A stretch of 64,000 bases of DNA, from positions 5,084,001 to 5,148,000 of the forward strand of contig NZ_MWFK01000001.1 of assembly GCF_002078175.1 (NCBI RefSeq), in the 5' to 3' direction. The notes beneath the pieces were generated by a model. The model was not told where the DNA came from and did not search any database. It worked only from the letters and a program-made list of their open reading frames with translations. Shown in pieces: positions 36,306 to 45,260 of the stretch. The stretch is from Streptomyces sp. M41(2017). Lineage in GTDB: Bacteria > Actinomycetota > Actinomycetes > Streptomycetales > Streptomycetaceae. The number at the start of each line of letters is the position of its first letter. The first letter of the stretch is position 1. A program made the position numbers and the translations under genes.

Positions 36306-37675
36306 GAGCTGATGTCCTTCCCATCGAACCGGCCGGTCGAGCGGCCGTCGGACCGGGTCTCGGACCGGCCGTCGGAACGGGTGCCTGACCGGTCGCCGGA
36401 CCGGCCCTCGTGCTGGGCCCGGTCCGCGCCGAGCAGGTCGTCGGCGGGGCAGCGGCCCCGCGCCACGTAGCGGTCGGTGAACTCGGCCACCGCGTCCAGG
36501 ACCTCGCGGGAGGCACCGAGTCGCGGCAGCGCCTCCTGGGCCGCGGCGAAGCAGATCGCCGCGGCCTCGCGCAGTTCCGGATCGGCGAGGCCGTGCCGGG
36601 CCGCGTCCCGCCACAGCGGGTTGCGGGGCGCCCGGTCCGGGCCCGCCCGCTCCGCGAGCGGCTTCACGGTCCGGTAGGCCACCTCGGCCGCGTCCGGGTC
36701 GTCGAAGAGGGCCGCCGTCACCGCGAGGGGCACGATCCAGCCGTCCTCACCCGGCTGCGCGTCGATCATGCGGAGTTCGAGATGACCGCGCGGCCGTACC
36801 GGCGGGAACAGCGTCGTCATGTGGTAGTCGAGGTCCTCCCGGACCGGCGGGGTGCCGGACCGGGTCCAGTCGCGGAAGGTCATGCCCTCCGGCACGTCCC
36901 AGGGGCCCTCGGGCGCCCGGACGCACATCACCGGGGCGTCCAGCACGTGCCGGGCCCAGGAGGCCCGGGGATCGCCGCCCAGGGGCGGCGCGTCGGTGCG
37001 CCCGGGGTCCATCGCGGTCCACAGCGACTGCCGCGTGGAGCGCCAGCCCGTGGTCCGTCCCCGGGCCATGGGGGAGTGGGCGAACGCGGCCACCAGGACC
37101 GCGCCGAGCTGGTGCGCGAGCCACCAGCGCCGCCCGTGCCCCAGCGGACCCGGCTCCTCGTAACCGGCGTCCACGCACACCTGCACGGACGCCGACGTGC
37201 ACATCATGGCGCGGCCCTCGGGCCCCGCACGGTCGAGATAGCGCTCCATGGCGTCGTACCGGGGCTCATGGAGGTAGCGGGTCGGGGTGTTCCAGGGGTC
37301 CTGGCCGTAACCGCTGAGGCCGAGGCCCGCCTCGCGCAGCTTCGCGCGGACGGCGTCCAGGTCGGCCGACACGGACCGTACGCACTCCATCAGGGAGGCG
37401 GCGGGAGCGGAACTCAGCTCCAGCTGCCCACCGGGTTCGACGGTCAGCGCCGAACTCAGGGGCACGGCCCGCAGAGCGGCGTACGCCGCTTCGAGACGTT
37501 CTGGCGGTACGGGGAGCCACGGCGCGCGCAGCTCGTGGACGAGCCATTCGACTTCCACACCGAGGAGGCGGGGCGGGCCCGTCTTGAAGCAGATGCCATG
37601 GACCAGCGCCTCCACCTCGGCCTCGGTGACGGTGGAGCGGCGTCGCTCCGTACAGTCACTCACCGAATCGGACAT
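36302..37675 (-). CDS. egtA: Glutamate-cysteine ligase (EgtA)
   Basis: 457 aa, GCS2-like family. Landmarks are GVEVEWLVHEL, QLELSSAPA, YDAMERYLDRAGPEGRAMMC, and SVQVCVDAGYEEPG. It makes gamma-glutamylcysteine for EgtB. The C-terminal ~35 residues hold a degenerate SDGRSETR-type repeat of no obvious function. ATG 37675 has an excellent CAGGAGG. It is the first gene of egtABCD. egtE (C-S lyase) is absent, as usual in Streptomyces. Confidence 0.93.
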   Translation of the reverse strand: MSDSVSDCTERRRSTVTEAEVEALVHGICFKTGPPRLLGVEVEWLVHELRAPWLPVPPERLEAAYAALRAVPLSSALTVEPGGQLELSSAPAASLMECVRSVSADLDAVRAKLREAGLGLSGYGQDPWNTPTRYLHEPRYDAMERYLDRAGPEGRAMMCTSASVQVCVDAGYEEPGPLGHGRRWWLAHQLGAVLVAAFAHSPMARGRTTGWRSTRQSLWTAMDPGRTDAPPLGGDPRASWARHVLDAPVMCVRAPEGPWDVPEGMTFRDWTRSGTPPVREDLDYHMTTLFPPVRPRGHLELRMIDAQPGEDGWIVPLAVTAALFDDPDAAEVAYRTVKPLAERAGPDRAPRNPLWRDAARHGLADPELREAAAICFAAAQEALPRLGASREVLDAVAEFTDRYVARGRCPADDLLGADRAQHEGRSGDRSGTRSDGRSETRSDGRSTGRFDGKDISS

Positions 37676-37932
37676 GTGGGGATCCTCCTGAGATTCCACC
37701 ATGCCGCCGGCCCGGGGTCTGGTGGGCCGGACCGGCATTCACCCGTCCACCCAAGACCCTCTCGGCGGTTCGCACAAGGGTGCAAATTTGTCGCTTGCGG
37801 GACCGGAGTACACCGTTTGCGGGGCCCCGAAACTCTGTTGCGCCGCGGGACCAGCATCGCTCACGATGCGTTCATGGGCACGACGGGGGAGAACACACGG
37901 GCCGTGCTCGTGGCGCGTACGGGGGTCACGCC
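37676..37932. promoter_or_regulatory. Divergent promoter region, egtA / PARG-like gene
   Basis: 257 bp holding both promoters. TTGCGGGACCGGAG and TTTGCGGGGCC (about 37795-37830) are similar short stretches that could be a repeated site. No sigma box was assigned. Confidence 0.35.
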
Positions 37933-38766
37933 ATGAGCGCGCGCCTGCGAGCGATCGCCCGGGAGACGGAGGAGATCGTGGCGGCCGGCGGCTACCACGG
38001 CCCCTCCGGCGTCCGGGTGACCATCGCCGACGCCGTCGAGTCGGCCCGGTCCGGGACGCGGCTGCACGGACCCGGGCCGGTGGAGACGCCCTCGGTGCCC
38101 CACCGCGGCACGTCGTTCGAGGTCACGGGCGAGAGCAGCCTGGAGGCGGCCCGCCGACTCACCGCTCTGGGCGGTGACCCCGTCGCGGTGCTGAACTTCT
38201 CCTCGGCGCGCAATCCGGGCGGCGGCTATCTGAACGGAGCCCAGGCCCAGGAGGAGGCCCTGTGCCGCGCCTCCGCGCTGTACACCTGCCTGCTGCGGGC
38301 CCGGGGGTTCTACGACCATCACCGCGCCCACCGCGACACGTTCTACACGGACCGTGTCATCCACTCACCCGGCGTACCCGTCTTCCGCGACGACCGGGGC
38401 CGGCTCCTCGACGAGCCGTTTCCGGCCGGGTTCCTGACCGCGGCGGCTCCGAACGCGGGCGTCGTGCTGCGCACCGCCCCGGAGCGCGCCGGCGAGCTGC
38501 CCCGCGCGCTCGCGGTCCGTGCCGAGCGCGTCCTGGAGACCGCCGCCGCCCACGGATACCGCCGTCTGGTGCTCGGCGCCTGGGGCTGCGGGGTCTTCCG
38601 GAACGATCCGGCCCAGGTGGCCGGCGCCTTCCGCGGGCTGCTGGTGCGGGGCCGCTTCGACGGGTACTTCGACCACGTGGTGTTCGGCGTCCTCGACCGC
38701 ACGCCGGACCGCGCGACCCACCGTGCTTTCGAGCAGGCGTTCGCTCACGAACTCCGGGGAGTGTGA
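37933..38766 (+). CDS. Bacterial-type poly(ADP-ribose) glycohydrolase (TIGR02452 family)
   Basis: 277 aa. The macrodomain-fold PARG signature is clear: NPGGGYLNGAQAQEEALCR (GGG-x6-8-QEE), with VLNFSSARNPG before and VLGAWGCGVFRNDP after. It would remove ADP-ribose chains from proteins. ATG 37933 is taken. The frame opens further upstream in non-coding DNA. Divergent from egtA, so stress or NAD-linked co-regulation is possible but not shown. Confidence 0.9.
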   Translation: MSARLRAIARETEEIVAAGGYHGPSGVRVTIADAVESARSGTRLHGPGPVETPSVPHRGTSFEVTGESSLEAARRLTALGGDPVAVLNFSSARNPGGGYLNGAQAQEEALCRASALYTCLLRARGFYDHHRAHRDTFYTDRVIHSPGVPVFRDDRGRLLDEPFPAGFLTAAAPNAGVVLRTAPERAGELPRALAVRAERVLETAAAHGYRRLVLGAWGCGVFRNDPAQVAGAFRGLLVRGRFDGYFDHVVFGVLDRTPDRATHRAFEQAFAHELRGV

Positions 38767-38814
38767 CGGGGCGCCGGCGGTCACCGGTCGCCCGCCACCG
38801 TCACTCGGTACGGT

Positions 38815-39261
38815 TCAGCGCCAGCCGTACCGCTCGCGCAGCCGGTGCACGACGGAGTTGAACCGCATCCGGTCCAGCGCGCACGCCTCGCGGCGCATCC
38901 CCTCCTCGTGCAGCCGGAGCACCCGGTCGACCGCGATCCAGGAGTCCCGTCCCGTCCGGTCCCAGGGGCCGCTCCCGATCGCGACCCACTCGCGCTCGCC
39001 GTCGTGCCGCTTGCTGGAGAGCTGTACCGCCAGCAGGGTGCCCGCGGGTTCACGGGCCACGACCAGTACCGGGCGGTCCTTGCCCCGGCCGTCGTTCTCC
39101 TCGAACGGCACCCAGGTCCAGACGATCTCGCCCGGATCGGGGTCGCCGTCGTGGGCGGGGGAGTACTCGGTCTTCACGGGGCCGACGTCGCGGGGTTCGG
39201 CCTCGGTGGTCGCGGTGGGACCGTAGCGGCCGGGGACGTCTTCATCGGTAGAGGCAGTCAC
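38815..39261 (-). CDS. PemK/MazF-like protein, no partner antitoxin
   Basis: 148 aa. The PemK-fold core starts near residue 45: GEIVWTWVPFEENDGRGKDRPVLVVAR, with KDRPVLVV the family motif (quoted in part: GRGKDRPVLVV). The later VQLSSKRHDG and DSWIAVDRVLRL also fit. MazF/PemK proteins are RNA endonucleases, but no antitoxin gene overlaps or precedes it. The N-terminus is an acidic, disordered extension. GTG 39261 is my choice, and GTG 39270 is also possible. It may be a domesticated housekeeping relative rather than a toxin. Confidence 0.68.
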   Translation of the reverse strand: MTASTDEDVPGRYGPTATTEAEPRDVGPVKTEYSPAHDGDPDPGEIVWTWVPFEENDGRGKDRPVLVVAREPAGTLLAVQLSSKRHDGEREWVAIGSGPWDRTGRDSWIAVDRVLRLHEEGMRREACALDRMRFNSVVHRLRERYGWR

Positions 39262-39434
39262 GCGGGCCACGGTAGAGCCTGGGCGCGGCAGTCCGGCAGG
39301 CGGGTCGAGCACCGCCGCGCCGGGTGACGCGCCCGACGGGACGGCGCGGGCGCACCGGAGTCGTCGCTCAACTCCCGTACGCCCGCGCCTCACCCGCGTG
39401 ACCCCGGTGTCCCGCGCCCCTCAGCCCGTCCGGG

Positions 39435-40940
39435 TCACCCCTCGTCCTTCTCCACGGGAACCCTCTCCACGGGAACCTTCTCGGTGAGCGGCGGTGCGAA
39501 GCCGTTGAGGCCCGTCGCCCCGCTCTTGGCCGGTGCGCCCTCCGGACTCATCGAGGCGAGCAACTGGCGGGCCAGGCCGAGGCCCGTGCCGCCCATGGTG
39601 AGCGCCTTGGCGAACAGGTCCGACATGCCGTCGGCCCCGTTGAGCAGCACCATGTGGTCGACGTTGCCGAAGGCGCTCGCACCCGCCTGGACGATCTCGG
39701 GCCAGTTCTCGGCGAGTTGCTGGGCGACCACCGCCTCCTGGTTCTCGGCGAGCGCGGCGGCCCGTGCCTGGATGGCCGCCGCCTCCGCGAGGCCCTGCGC
39801 GCGGGTGGCCTCGGCGGCGGCGAGCCCCTTGGCCTGGGACGCCGCCGCCTCCGCCTCACCGGTGGCCTTGGTCGCCAGCGCGGCGGCCGCACCCCGGGCC
39901 TTCGTCGCCTCGGCCTCGGCGTTGGCGGCGGTCTTGACCCGGTTCGCCTCGGCCGCGGCGGCCAGTTCGGTCTCCTGGGCCTTGGCCTGCGCCGCCGAGA
40001 TCCGCGCGTCACGCTCGGCCTCGGCGCGGGCCCGCGTCTCGTAGGCCTGGGCGTCCGCCGGCTTGCGGACGTCCGCCTGGAGCTGCTGCTCGCGGCGGAG
40101 TGCGTCGAGTTCCGCGATCCGGGTCTCCTGCACGACCACGTCCTGCCGGGCCGCGGCGTCCGCGAGCGGTCCCGCCTGCCGGGCCTTCGCCGCCGCCTTG
40201 TCGCGCTCGGCCTGGTAGCCGGCCTGGAGGATCTCGCTGTCCCGGGTCGCCTCCGACATCCGGGCCGCGGCCTTCTGCTCGGCCTCGGTGGCGAGGCGGT
40301 TCGCCTCGGCCTGCGCGATGCGCGCGTCCCGCTGGACGGCGGCGGCGTGCGGCATCGCGAGGTTCTTGATGTATCCGGTCGGGTCCTCGATCTCGTGGAT
40401 CTGCAGCGAGTCGACGATCAGACCGAGCTTCTCCATCTCCGTCCCGCACGCCGCCCGCGTCTGACCGGTCAGCTTCTCCCGGTCCCGGATCATGTCCTCG
40501 ACGGTCAACCCGCCGACGATGGACCGCAGATGACCGGCGAACACGTTGTGCACCCGCTCGGCCATCATCTTCTGCTGGTCGAGGAAACGGCGGCCCGCGT
40601 TCGCGATCGACACGAAGTCGTCGCCCACCTTGAAGATGACCACGCCCCGCACCTTGAGCGGAATGCCCTGGGTGGTCACGCAGTCCACGTGCAGCTCGGT
40701 CTCGTTGAGGTCGAGCGATATCTTCCGCACCGCCTGCACGCCCGGCATCACCAGCGTGCCGCGTCCCGTGACGATGCGGAAACCCATGCCTTCCTCGAGG
40801 CCCTCCGTCCGATGCTTCGAACCGGAGATGATGAGAGCCTCGTTGGGCTCCGCGACCCGCCACATGAGCTTGAAGACCACCACGACGAAGATCACTGCGA
40901 GGACAACCGCCCCCGCCACGACGCCGACGACCATCGGCAT
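39435..40940 (-). CDS. Flotillin (SPFH domain) membrane-microdomain protein
   Basis: 501 aa. N-terminal membrane segment (about 3-24), SPFH domain (about 27-200: VAEPNEALIISGSKHR, LDLNETELHVDCVT, GIPLKVRGVVIFKVG), then a long Ala/Glu-rich coiled coil (about 205-430) with repeated A-x-A-x-A-E blocks, and a C-terminal tail. Flotillins organise lipid microdomains. ATG 40940 is behind AAAGGGGG. An OB-fold gene of NfeD type lies 171 bp upstream on the same strand, the usual flotillin partner. Confidence 0.9.
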   Translation of the reverse strand: MPMVVGVVAGAVVLAVIFVVVVFKLMWRVAEPNEALIISGSKHRTEGLEEGMGFRIVTGRGTLVMPGVQAVRKISLDLNETELHVDCVTTQGIPLKVRGVVIFKVGDDFVSIANAGRRFLDQQKMMAERVHNVFAGHLRSIVGGLTVEDMIRDREKLTGQTRAACGTEMEKLGLIVDSLQIHEIEDPTGYIKNLAMPHAAAVQRDARIAQAEANRLATEAEQKAAARMSEATRDSEILQAGYQAERDKAAAKARQAGPLADAAARQDVVVQETRIAELDALRREQQLQADVRKPADAQAYETRARAEAERDARISAAQAKAQETELAAAAEANRVKTAANAEAEATKARGAAAALATKATGEAEAAASQAKGLAAAEATRAQGLAEAAAIQARAAALAENQEAVVAQQLAENWPEIVQAGASAFGNVDHMVLLNGADGMSDLFAKALTMGGTGLGLARQLLASMSPEGAPAKSGATGLNGFAPPLTEKVPVERVPVEKDEG

Positions 40941-41111
40941 ACGCCCCCTTTGAATGGTGCCCTTTCGGCACCGAACGAACGGAGTGTGCTCCTCGCCGAC
41001 GCCGGGGTACAGACACCGGCGAATCCTTGTCGCGTTCTTGACGCCCCGGCCTCTCACCTGGGGCGGGGCGGGCTCAACTGTCGTGTGTGCGACGGGAGAC
41101 GGGCGGCTTCG

Positions 41112-41330
41112 TCAGGCGTCGTAGGCGGGCGACACGTACACGGTGCGGGGCGGCAGGTACTCCACGACCATCACCACCGTGCCCCGCTCGATACGGTCCT
41201 TCGCGGCGGCCGGATAGGCGAGGAAGTGCTCGGCGCCGCCGCGCACCCGGACGATCACCTCGCCGACGAGTCCGGGGCCGACCGTGCCGGTCACCCGTCC
41301 CATCAAACCGACCATCGGCGCGTCGTCCAT
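41112..41330 (-). CDS. Small NfeD-like OB-fold protein beside flotillin gene
   Basis: 72 aa. MVGLMGRVTGTVGPGLVGEV, then VRVRGGAEHFLAY and IERGTVVMVVEYLPPRTVYV, match the C-terminal OB-fold of NfeD proteins (G-x-V-G-x-V-x(n)-G-x-V-x-V). NfeD proteins pair with flotillins. It lacks the membrane and protease parts of a full NfeD. ATG 41330 is used, but ATG 41360 overlaps the amidase stop (ATGA) and would add 10 residues. No clear ribosome site is seen for either. Confidence 0.6.
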   Translation of the reverse strand: MDDAPMVGLMGRVTGTVGPGLVGEVIVRVRGGAEHFLAYPAAAKDRIERGTVVMVVEYLPPRTVYVSPAYDA

Positions 41331-41356
41331 GACGCCAGGGTAAGGCCGCAACTGCC

Positions 41357-42781
41357 TCATGCCGCCGGGGAGTCGGCGACGGACCCGTGCGCGGGCCAGT
41401 GGTCCTGCCAGCGCAGGTCGTCCTCCAGCTGCGCCGCCAGGGAGACGAGCAGCGGCTCGCTGTCCGCCGGGCCGAGCAGTTGCGCGCCGACCGGGAGCCC
41501 GTCGCCGACGAAACCCGCGGGTACGTTCACGCCCGGCCAGCCGAGGACGTTCCACGGCCAGGCGTACGGGCATGCGGCGATCATCGCCCGGTCGGTGCCG
41601 AAGCCGCCCAGGCCGAGCAGGGCGCCGATCCGCGGCGGGGGAGCGGCGGTCGTGGGCGCGAGCAGCACGTCGTACCTCTCGAAGAGCGCGCCGACGCGGC
41701 GGTGCAGCAGGGCCTCGGCCCGCCGAGCCGCCCGCAGCGGTGCCCCGCCCAGCAGCCTGCCCAGTCGCGCGGCGTCGCGGGTGCGCCGGTCGAGGAGTTC
41801 GGGGAAGGGCGCCTCGCGCACGTGCTCGGCGATACCGGCCGTGGCGCGCGGCACGAATGTGAGCCCGATCCGTCCGTAGCGCGGCTCCGCCTCCTCCACC
41901 GTGTGCCCGAGCCGGGCGAGCCGCTCCGCCAGCGCGACGACCCTCGCCCTTACGGCGGGATCGAGCCGCGCGGGCACGGCCGTGAACGGCGGCTTCAGCG
42001 ACAGCGCGATCCGCAGCCGGCCCGGGTCGCGGCCCACCGCGTCGTGGACGCGCAGCGCGGCCGGACGGTGCAGATCCCCGTGATGGCTGCCGCTCGCCGC
42101 GTCCAGCAGCAGGGCGGCGTCCGCGACGGTCCGGGCGAGCGTGCCGTTGACCGTGATGCCCTGGAAGGACTCGGGGCGGGGCCAGGTCGAGATCCGGCCG
42201 CGCTGCGGCTTGATGCCGACGAGATGGGTCCAGGCGGCCGGAATGCGCACGGAGCCCGCGCCGTCCGAGCCGAGCGCCGCCGGGACAAGCCCCGCGGCGA
42301 CCGCGGCAGCGGAGCCGCCCGACGAACCGCCGGGCGTGTGCCCGGTGTGCCAGGGATTGCGGGTCGCGCCGAAGGCCGGACCCTCGGTGAACGGCCACTG
42401 CCCCAGCTCGCAGGTGTTCGTCTTGCCGATCACGACGGCCCCGGCGGCGCGCAGCCGCCGTACCGCCTCGCCGTCCTCGGCGGCCCGGGGGTGGGTGCCG
42501 GGGCAGCCGAACGCGGTCGGCTCGCCCGCCACGTCCATGTCGTCCTTGACCGCCACCGGCACCCCGAGCAGGGGGCGCCGTCCGCCCGCCGCCCGTTCAC
42601 GGTCCGCCGCGTCGGCCTCGGCGAGCGCCGCCTCCGCGCGCACCAGCCGGAACGCGTTGAGCGTGGAACGGCTCGCCTCGATCCGGATGAGCGCCCGCTC
42701 GACCAACGCGCGCGAGGTGACCTCGCCGTCGGCGAGGGCGCGCGCGCTCTCCGTCAGGCCTGGGGTGCGGTCGGGAGCCAT
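41357..42781 (-). CDS. Amidase signature (AS) family amidohydrolase
   Basis: 474 aa. Catalytic Lys in VPVAVKDDMDVAG, cis-Ser and nucleophile Ser in GGSSGGSAAAVAAG (with GSDGAGSVRIPAA), so the Ser-cisSer-Lys triad is intact. The N-terminal helix ESARALADGEVTSRALVER is typical. It hydrolyses amides, and GatA is excluded because no gatB/C neighbours exist. It sits just upstream of the OB-fold gene and diverges from the LacI regulator. Confidence 0.9.
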   Translation of the reverse strand: MAPDRTPGLTESARALADGEVTSRALVERALIRIEASRSTLNAFRLVRAEAALAEADAADRERAAGGRRPLLGVPVAVKDDMDVAGEPTAFGCPGTHPRAAEDGEAVRRLRAAGAVVIGKTNTCELGQWPFTEGPAFGATRNPWHTGHTPGGSSGGSAAAVAAGLVPAALGSDGAGSVRIPAAWTHLVGIKPQRGRISTWPRPESFQGITVNGTLARTVADAALLLDAASGSHHGDLHRPAALRVHDAVGRDPGRLRIALSLKPPFTAVPARLDPAVRARVVALAERLARLGHTVEEAEPRYGRIGLTFVPRATAGIAEHVREAPFPELLDRRTRDAARLGRLLGGAPLRAARRAEALLHRRVGALFERYDVLLAPTTAAPPPRIGALLGLGGFGTDRAMIAACPYAWPWNVLGWPGVNVPAGFVGDGLPVGAQLLGPADSEPLLVSLAAQLEDDLRWQDHWPAHGSVADSPAA

Positions 42782-42949
42782 GCGGACACCTCCGGAGGAC
42801 GTCGTCTACCGAACGGTAACCTGCGGGCGGTCCCAGCGGTACGCGGCCTCCAACCCGCCGTGCGGAAGCGGGAGTTCCGCGCTGCGGGCGATGTCGGGGT
42901 GCCCCGGCCCGAGGCGCCGTTCCGGGCTTCTGGAAGGATGCCGTACGTC

Positions 42950-43984
42950 ATGGTGCACATACCGAAGCAGCCCGCCCCGTCGGCGCCCGCGCAGCGACCC
43001 GTGCCGACCAGTGCCGACGTGGCGCGCCTCGCGGGAGTCTCGCGCGCGACCGTCTCGTACGTCCTGAACAACACCAGCGCCGTCCGCATCAGCGAACCCA
43101 CCCGCCGCCGGGTGCGCGAGGCCGCCGAGGAACTCGGCTACGTCCCGCACGCGGCCGCCCGCAGCCTGCGCGCCGGTCACAGCCGCATGGTCCTGATGCC
43201 CGCCCCCTCCGTCCCCGTGGGGCCCCTCTACAACCAGTTCTTCAGCGAGCTCCAGTGGGCGCTCGGCCGGCTCGACTACACCGTCGTGCAGTACGGCAGC
43301 GTGGGCCTCCGCGGTGACGAGGCCGCCCGCGCCTGGGCCGAGCTGCGGCCCGTCGCCGTCCTGGTCCCCGGCAGCGGGCTCGGCCCCCAGGGCGTGGCCG
43401 TCCTCAAGCGTGCCGGAGCCCGTGCCGTCGTCACGCTCGGCCCCGAGCGCGTCGAGGGCGCCCACGCGCTCCTCATGGACCACGACCGGGTCGGACACGC
43501 GGCGGGGGAGCACCTGCTGGCCCGCGGCCGGCGCCGCGTCGGCGTGGTGATCCCCGCCGAGGCCGGCCTGGAGATCTTCTCCACCCCGCGCCTCGCCGGA
43601 GTCCGCCGGGCGCTGCGCGGCGCCGACGCGACGGTGACCGAGCTGCCCCTTCCGTACGAGGAGGAGGCCGCGGCCGGACTCGCGGCGCGCTGGCGTTCGC
43701 TCGGCCTCGACGCCGTCTTCGCCTACAACGACGAGTACGCGATGCTCCTGATGCGGGCCCTGAAGGACGAGGGCGTCGCGATCCCGGACGAGACCGCCGT
43801 CGTCGGCGCCGACGACCTCATGCTCGGCCGGCTGCTCCGGCCCCGGCTGAGCACCGTCCACATCGAGCTGCCCTCCGGCCGCGACCTCGCCGAACTGGTC
43901 GACCGGGTCGTCCGCGAACCCGGCGGCCGGCCCGAGACGCACGAGGTGCTGGGCGCACGGGTCGTGCACCGCGCGTCGAGCTGA
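42950..43984 (+). CDS. LacI family transcriptional regulator
   Basis: 344 aa. HTH and hinge: TSADVARLAGVSRATVSYVL, then NNTSAVRISEPTRRRVREAA. The periplasmic-binding-like effector domain follows (YNQFFSELQWALG through VVGADDLMLGRLLRPRLSTV). ATG 42950 with AAGGA 11 bp upstream is preferred, and ATG 42938 is in frame four codons earlier. It ends 97 bp before pobA on the same strand, so control of the pobA-aldehyde dehydrogenase operon is likely. Confidence 0.88.
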   Translation: MVHIPKQPAPSAPAQRPVPTSADVARLAGVSRATVSYVLNNTSAVRISEPTRRRVREAAEELGYVPHAAARSLRAGHSRMVLMPAPSVPVGPLYNQFFSELQWALGRLDYTVVQYGSVGLRGDEAARAWAELRPVAVLVPGSGLGPQGVAVLKRAGARAVVTLGPERVEGAHALLMDHDRVGHAAGEHLLARGRRRVGVVIPAEAGLEIFSTPRLAGVRRALRGADATVTELPLPYEEEAAAGLAARWRSLGLDAVFAYNDEYAMLLMRALKDEGVAIPDETAVVGADDLMLGRLLRPRLSTVHIELPSGRDLAELVDRVVREPGGRPETHEVLGARVVHRASS

Positions 43985-44081
43985 GAGAGGCTGGGCCTGT
44001 TCGCCCGGTGCCCCCGCGCCGGGACTGGTCCCCTCGAATCCACCGGGCCCCGACCCGGCGGCACCGGACAGCGGAGGCGTC

Positions 44082-45260
44082 ATGCGGACCTCGGTCGGCA
44101 TCATCGGCGGCGGCCCGGCCGGGCTCCTGCTGGCCCGCCTGCTGCACCGGACGGGGATCGACTGTGTCGTCCTGGAGGGCAGGACACGGGCCTACGTCCA
44201 GGAGCGCCAGCGGGCCGGGATGCTGGAGCAGGGCACCGTCGACGCGCTGCGCGCCTGCGGTGCGGGTGACCGGCTGAACGCCGAAGGCATGGTCCACCGC
44301 AGCATCGAGCTGCGCTTCGACGGTGAGCGCCACCACATCGACTTCCCCGGCCTGACGGGCGGCCGCACCGTCACCATCTACGCCCAGACGGAGATCGTGA
44401 AGGACCTCGTCGCCCTCCAACTCGACGGCGGGCCGCCGCTGTTGTTCGAGGCGCAGGCGCTCGCGGTGGACGGGGCGGAGGGTGGCGAACCGGTCGTGCG
44501 GTTCCTGCACGAGGGGCGCGAGCGGACCCTGAGCTGCGACTACGTGGTCGGCTGCGACGGCTCCCACGGCATCGCGAGCACCGCGTTCCCGGCCGGCACG
44601 AGCCGCGCGTACGCGCACGACTACCCGTACTCATGGCTGGGGATCCTCGCCGATGTGCCGCCGTCCTGCGAGGAGTTGATCTATGCCCGGGGCGAACGCG
44701 GCTTCGCGCTGCACAGCATGCGCTCCCCGTCCGTGTCGCGCCTCTACCTCCAGGTCCCCAACGGCACCGACCCCGCCGACTGGCCCGACGAGCGGATCTG
44801 GGACGAACTGGCCGCGCGCTTCGCCGTCGACGGGGACTGGCGCCTGGAGCGCGGCCCCGTCACCGCCAAGTCGGTCACGCCGATGCGCAGTCTGGTCCGT
44901 GAACCGATGCGTCACGGGCGGCTGTTCCTCGCGGGCGACGCCGCCCACATCGTGCCGCCGACCGGTGCCAAGGGGCTCAACCTCGCGGTGTCCGACGTAC
45001 GGGTCCTCGCGCAGGGCTTCGCCGAGCTGCACCGCTCGGGATCCTCCCGGCTGCTCGACCGCTACTCCGAGGTGGCGCTCACCCGGGTGTGGCAGGCCAC
45101 CCGTTTCTCGTACGACATGACTAAGATGTTGCACGCTCAACCAGATGGCGACGCCTTCGAAGCCCGGATGCAGCTCGCGCGGCTGCGCCGGATCACGGCG
45201 TCCCGCACCGCGGCCGCCGAACTGGCCGCGCACTACACGGGACTTCCGCTCGGCTTATGA
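44082..45260 (+). CDS. pobA: 4-hydroxybenzoate 3-monooxygenase (PobA), ending in a TTA codon
   Basis: 392 aa. Class A flavoprotein hydroxylase: FAD motif IIGGGPAGLLLARLLHRTG, ERQRAGMLEQGTVDALR, DG motif CDYVVGCDGSHG, and GD motif LFLAGDAAHIVPPTGAKGLN. It makes protocatechuate from 4-hydroxybenzoate with NAD(P)H and oxygen. The last sense codon is TTA (45255-45257), the only in-frame TTA I found in the window. That makes full translation depend on the bldA tRNA. The stop TGA overlaps an ATG (45257-45259) of a small repeat ORF. The ribosome site is AGCGGAGG. Confidence 0.93.
   Translation: MRTSVGIIGGGPAGLLLARLLHRTGIDCVVLEGRTRAYVQERQRAGMLEQGTVDALRACGAGDRLNAEGMVHRSIELRFDGERHHIDFPGLTGGRTVTIYAQTEIVKDLVALQLDGGPPLLFEAQALAVDGAEGGEPVVRFLHEGRERTLSCDYVVGCDGSHGIASTAFPAGTSRAYAHDYPYSWLGILADVPPSCEELIYARGERGFALHSMRSPSVSRLYLQVPNGTDPADWPDERIWDELAARFAVDGDWRLERGPVTAKSVTPMRSLVREPMRHGRLFLAGDAAHIVPPTGAKGLNLAVSDVRVLAQGFAELHRSGSSRLLDRYSEVALTRVWQATRFSYDMTKMLHAQPDGDAFEARMQLARLRRITASRTAAAELAAHYTGLPLGL

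Noticed and set aside
37933..39261. PARG-like and PemK-like genes as a toxin-antitoxin pair
   Set aside because: They converge rather than overlap in one operon, and neither has antitoxin features.
41387..42949. Upstream extension of the LacI gene (long plus-strand frame)
   Set aside because: It lies antisense to the amidase with its intact Ser-cisSer-Lys motifs. The HTH begins right after ATG 42950.
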